In this document: positions 63,448 to 64,000 of the stretch, piece after piece
Position numbering within the stretch: position 1 is the stretch's first letter
How the letters are laid out: every line of letters begins with the position of its first letter
From: Undaria pinnatifida
Taxonomy: Eukaryota > Sar > Phaeophyceae > Laminariales > Alariaceae
NCBI GenBank assembly: GCA_012845835.1
Contig: JABAKD010000011.1
Span: forward strand, 4,820,697 to 4,884,696
Reading direction: 5' to 3'
DNA length: 64,000 nucleotides
Notes under the pieces: model-generated
Seen by the model: the letters and a program-made list of their open reading frames with translations, nothing else
Databases searched by the model: none
What the model was told of the DNA's origin: nothing
Made by a program: the position numbers and the translations under genes

Positions 63448-64000
63448 TTAAAAAAAAAAATCGGGCGGAAATGACGGTTTCACGCCGCTTTCACGCCGCA
63501 TCATAGCGTGCTGTGATTGGTCAGTTTCCCTTCGTTTGTACAACCAACTCGTACAGGGCTTGTGGAGGGCTCTCTGTTGCAGCCCTGAGTTCAAGGATTT
63601 CAGCAGTCTTTTCGGTTTGGGAAACGAGTTAGGAGCAGCAGAGATATGCTTTTCTGAAGAAATGTTAGCTTCTTGCCCGGCCCAGCTCGTATATCCTATC
63701 TATGGCGTTGCAAAACCTACTGCATTCGCCTCTTCCCCCCCCTCGCCCACCGGGGGGGGGGGGTGAGAGGGGGGGAGAAGACGGCGGGGGGGAGGCGGGT
63801 GGGGTATTCTATTAGACCAAACACTCGTTTCAGGGCAGGGCAGGGCTCGACCGCGGTCCGCTCCGGGTGCAGAATCTCATAATCACCCGAGGGGCCGTCG
63901 TCTACCTTGGGACCTGCAGTCCCCGGAGGGGGCCTCGGGACCATCCTCGGCGGCGGTGGCCCCATCGGGGCTTCGGTGTCATCCCCACGGCATCATAAGC
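63448..64000. other. Right-edge sequence, possible minus exon at about 63800-64000
   Basis: Upstream of the polyQ frame lies a short doubled phrase TTTCACGCCGC (63479-63499) and then mixed sequence. Near the edge a minus frame (63717-63965 and beyond) has MVPRPPPGTAGPKVDDGP then GDYEILHPERTAVEPCP, which looks like protein, with possible GT donors after GPK and after ALKR. C/G runs at 63733-63800 would be intron. No family was recognised. Confidence 0.28.

Overview
This is eukaryotic nuclear DNA that is gene-poor, intron-rich and crowded with small mobile elements. Evidence: GT-AG introns with matching phases, poly(A)- and microsatellite-tailed retroposons, tRNA-derived SINEs, MITEs and an LTR retroposon. 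There are no operons, Shine-Dalgarno sites or prokaryotic genes. The repeat mix and the potassium-channel type would suit an alga or protist, perhaps a stramenopile such as a brown alga, but that placement is a weak inference and no taxonomic marker is present.

Region 1 (1-9864, minus strand): the only recognisable host gene. Four phase-compatible exons at 9710-9864, 8557-8663, 2319-2427 and 886-1034 encode S1-S2, S3, S4-S5 and S5-pore of a six-transmembrane K+ channel. A fifth possible exon (1-103) may be the end of S6. The selectivity filter is cut by an intron after TVG, and the exon that should supply YGD was not found. The introns hold partial copies of the exon ends with their splice sites, a two-tone pentanucleotide array, a MITE, and a foldback-like structure made of oppositely oriented minisatellites.

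Region 2 (about 9.9-31 kb): no convincing gene. It holds a G-rich block, dispersed repeats, two large repeat units carrying a GC-rich hairpin (a third copy shows a compensatory change), tRNA-like SINE heads, and a nest at 26.96-28.69 kb where two LINE-derived insertions sit inside one older repeat.

Region 3 (31-36.8 kb): a GTA microsatellite; an apparently complete 1.34-kb LTR retroposon (TRIM size) with TG...CA LTRs, a GTAG target duplication and a small chromodomain-like ORF; a G-rich satellite; and a 476-bp TA-flanked MITE.

Region 4 (37-54 kb): a decayed LINE reverse transcriptase (41.5-43.3 kb), a CTTGTGGCAAG array, a 68-bp minisatellite, a 775-bp TAA-flanked MITE with GGCC termini, an uncharacterised open region at 50.1-50.8 kb, and a cluster of a third MITE family.

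Region 5 (54-64 kb): small foldback MITEs, SINEs including a tail-to-tail pair, a 49-bp minisatellite, and a possible 159-codon polyQ protein on the minus strand (62968-63447).

Most long open frames here are low-complexity C/T-, G- or repeat-driven frames and are not listed as genes.
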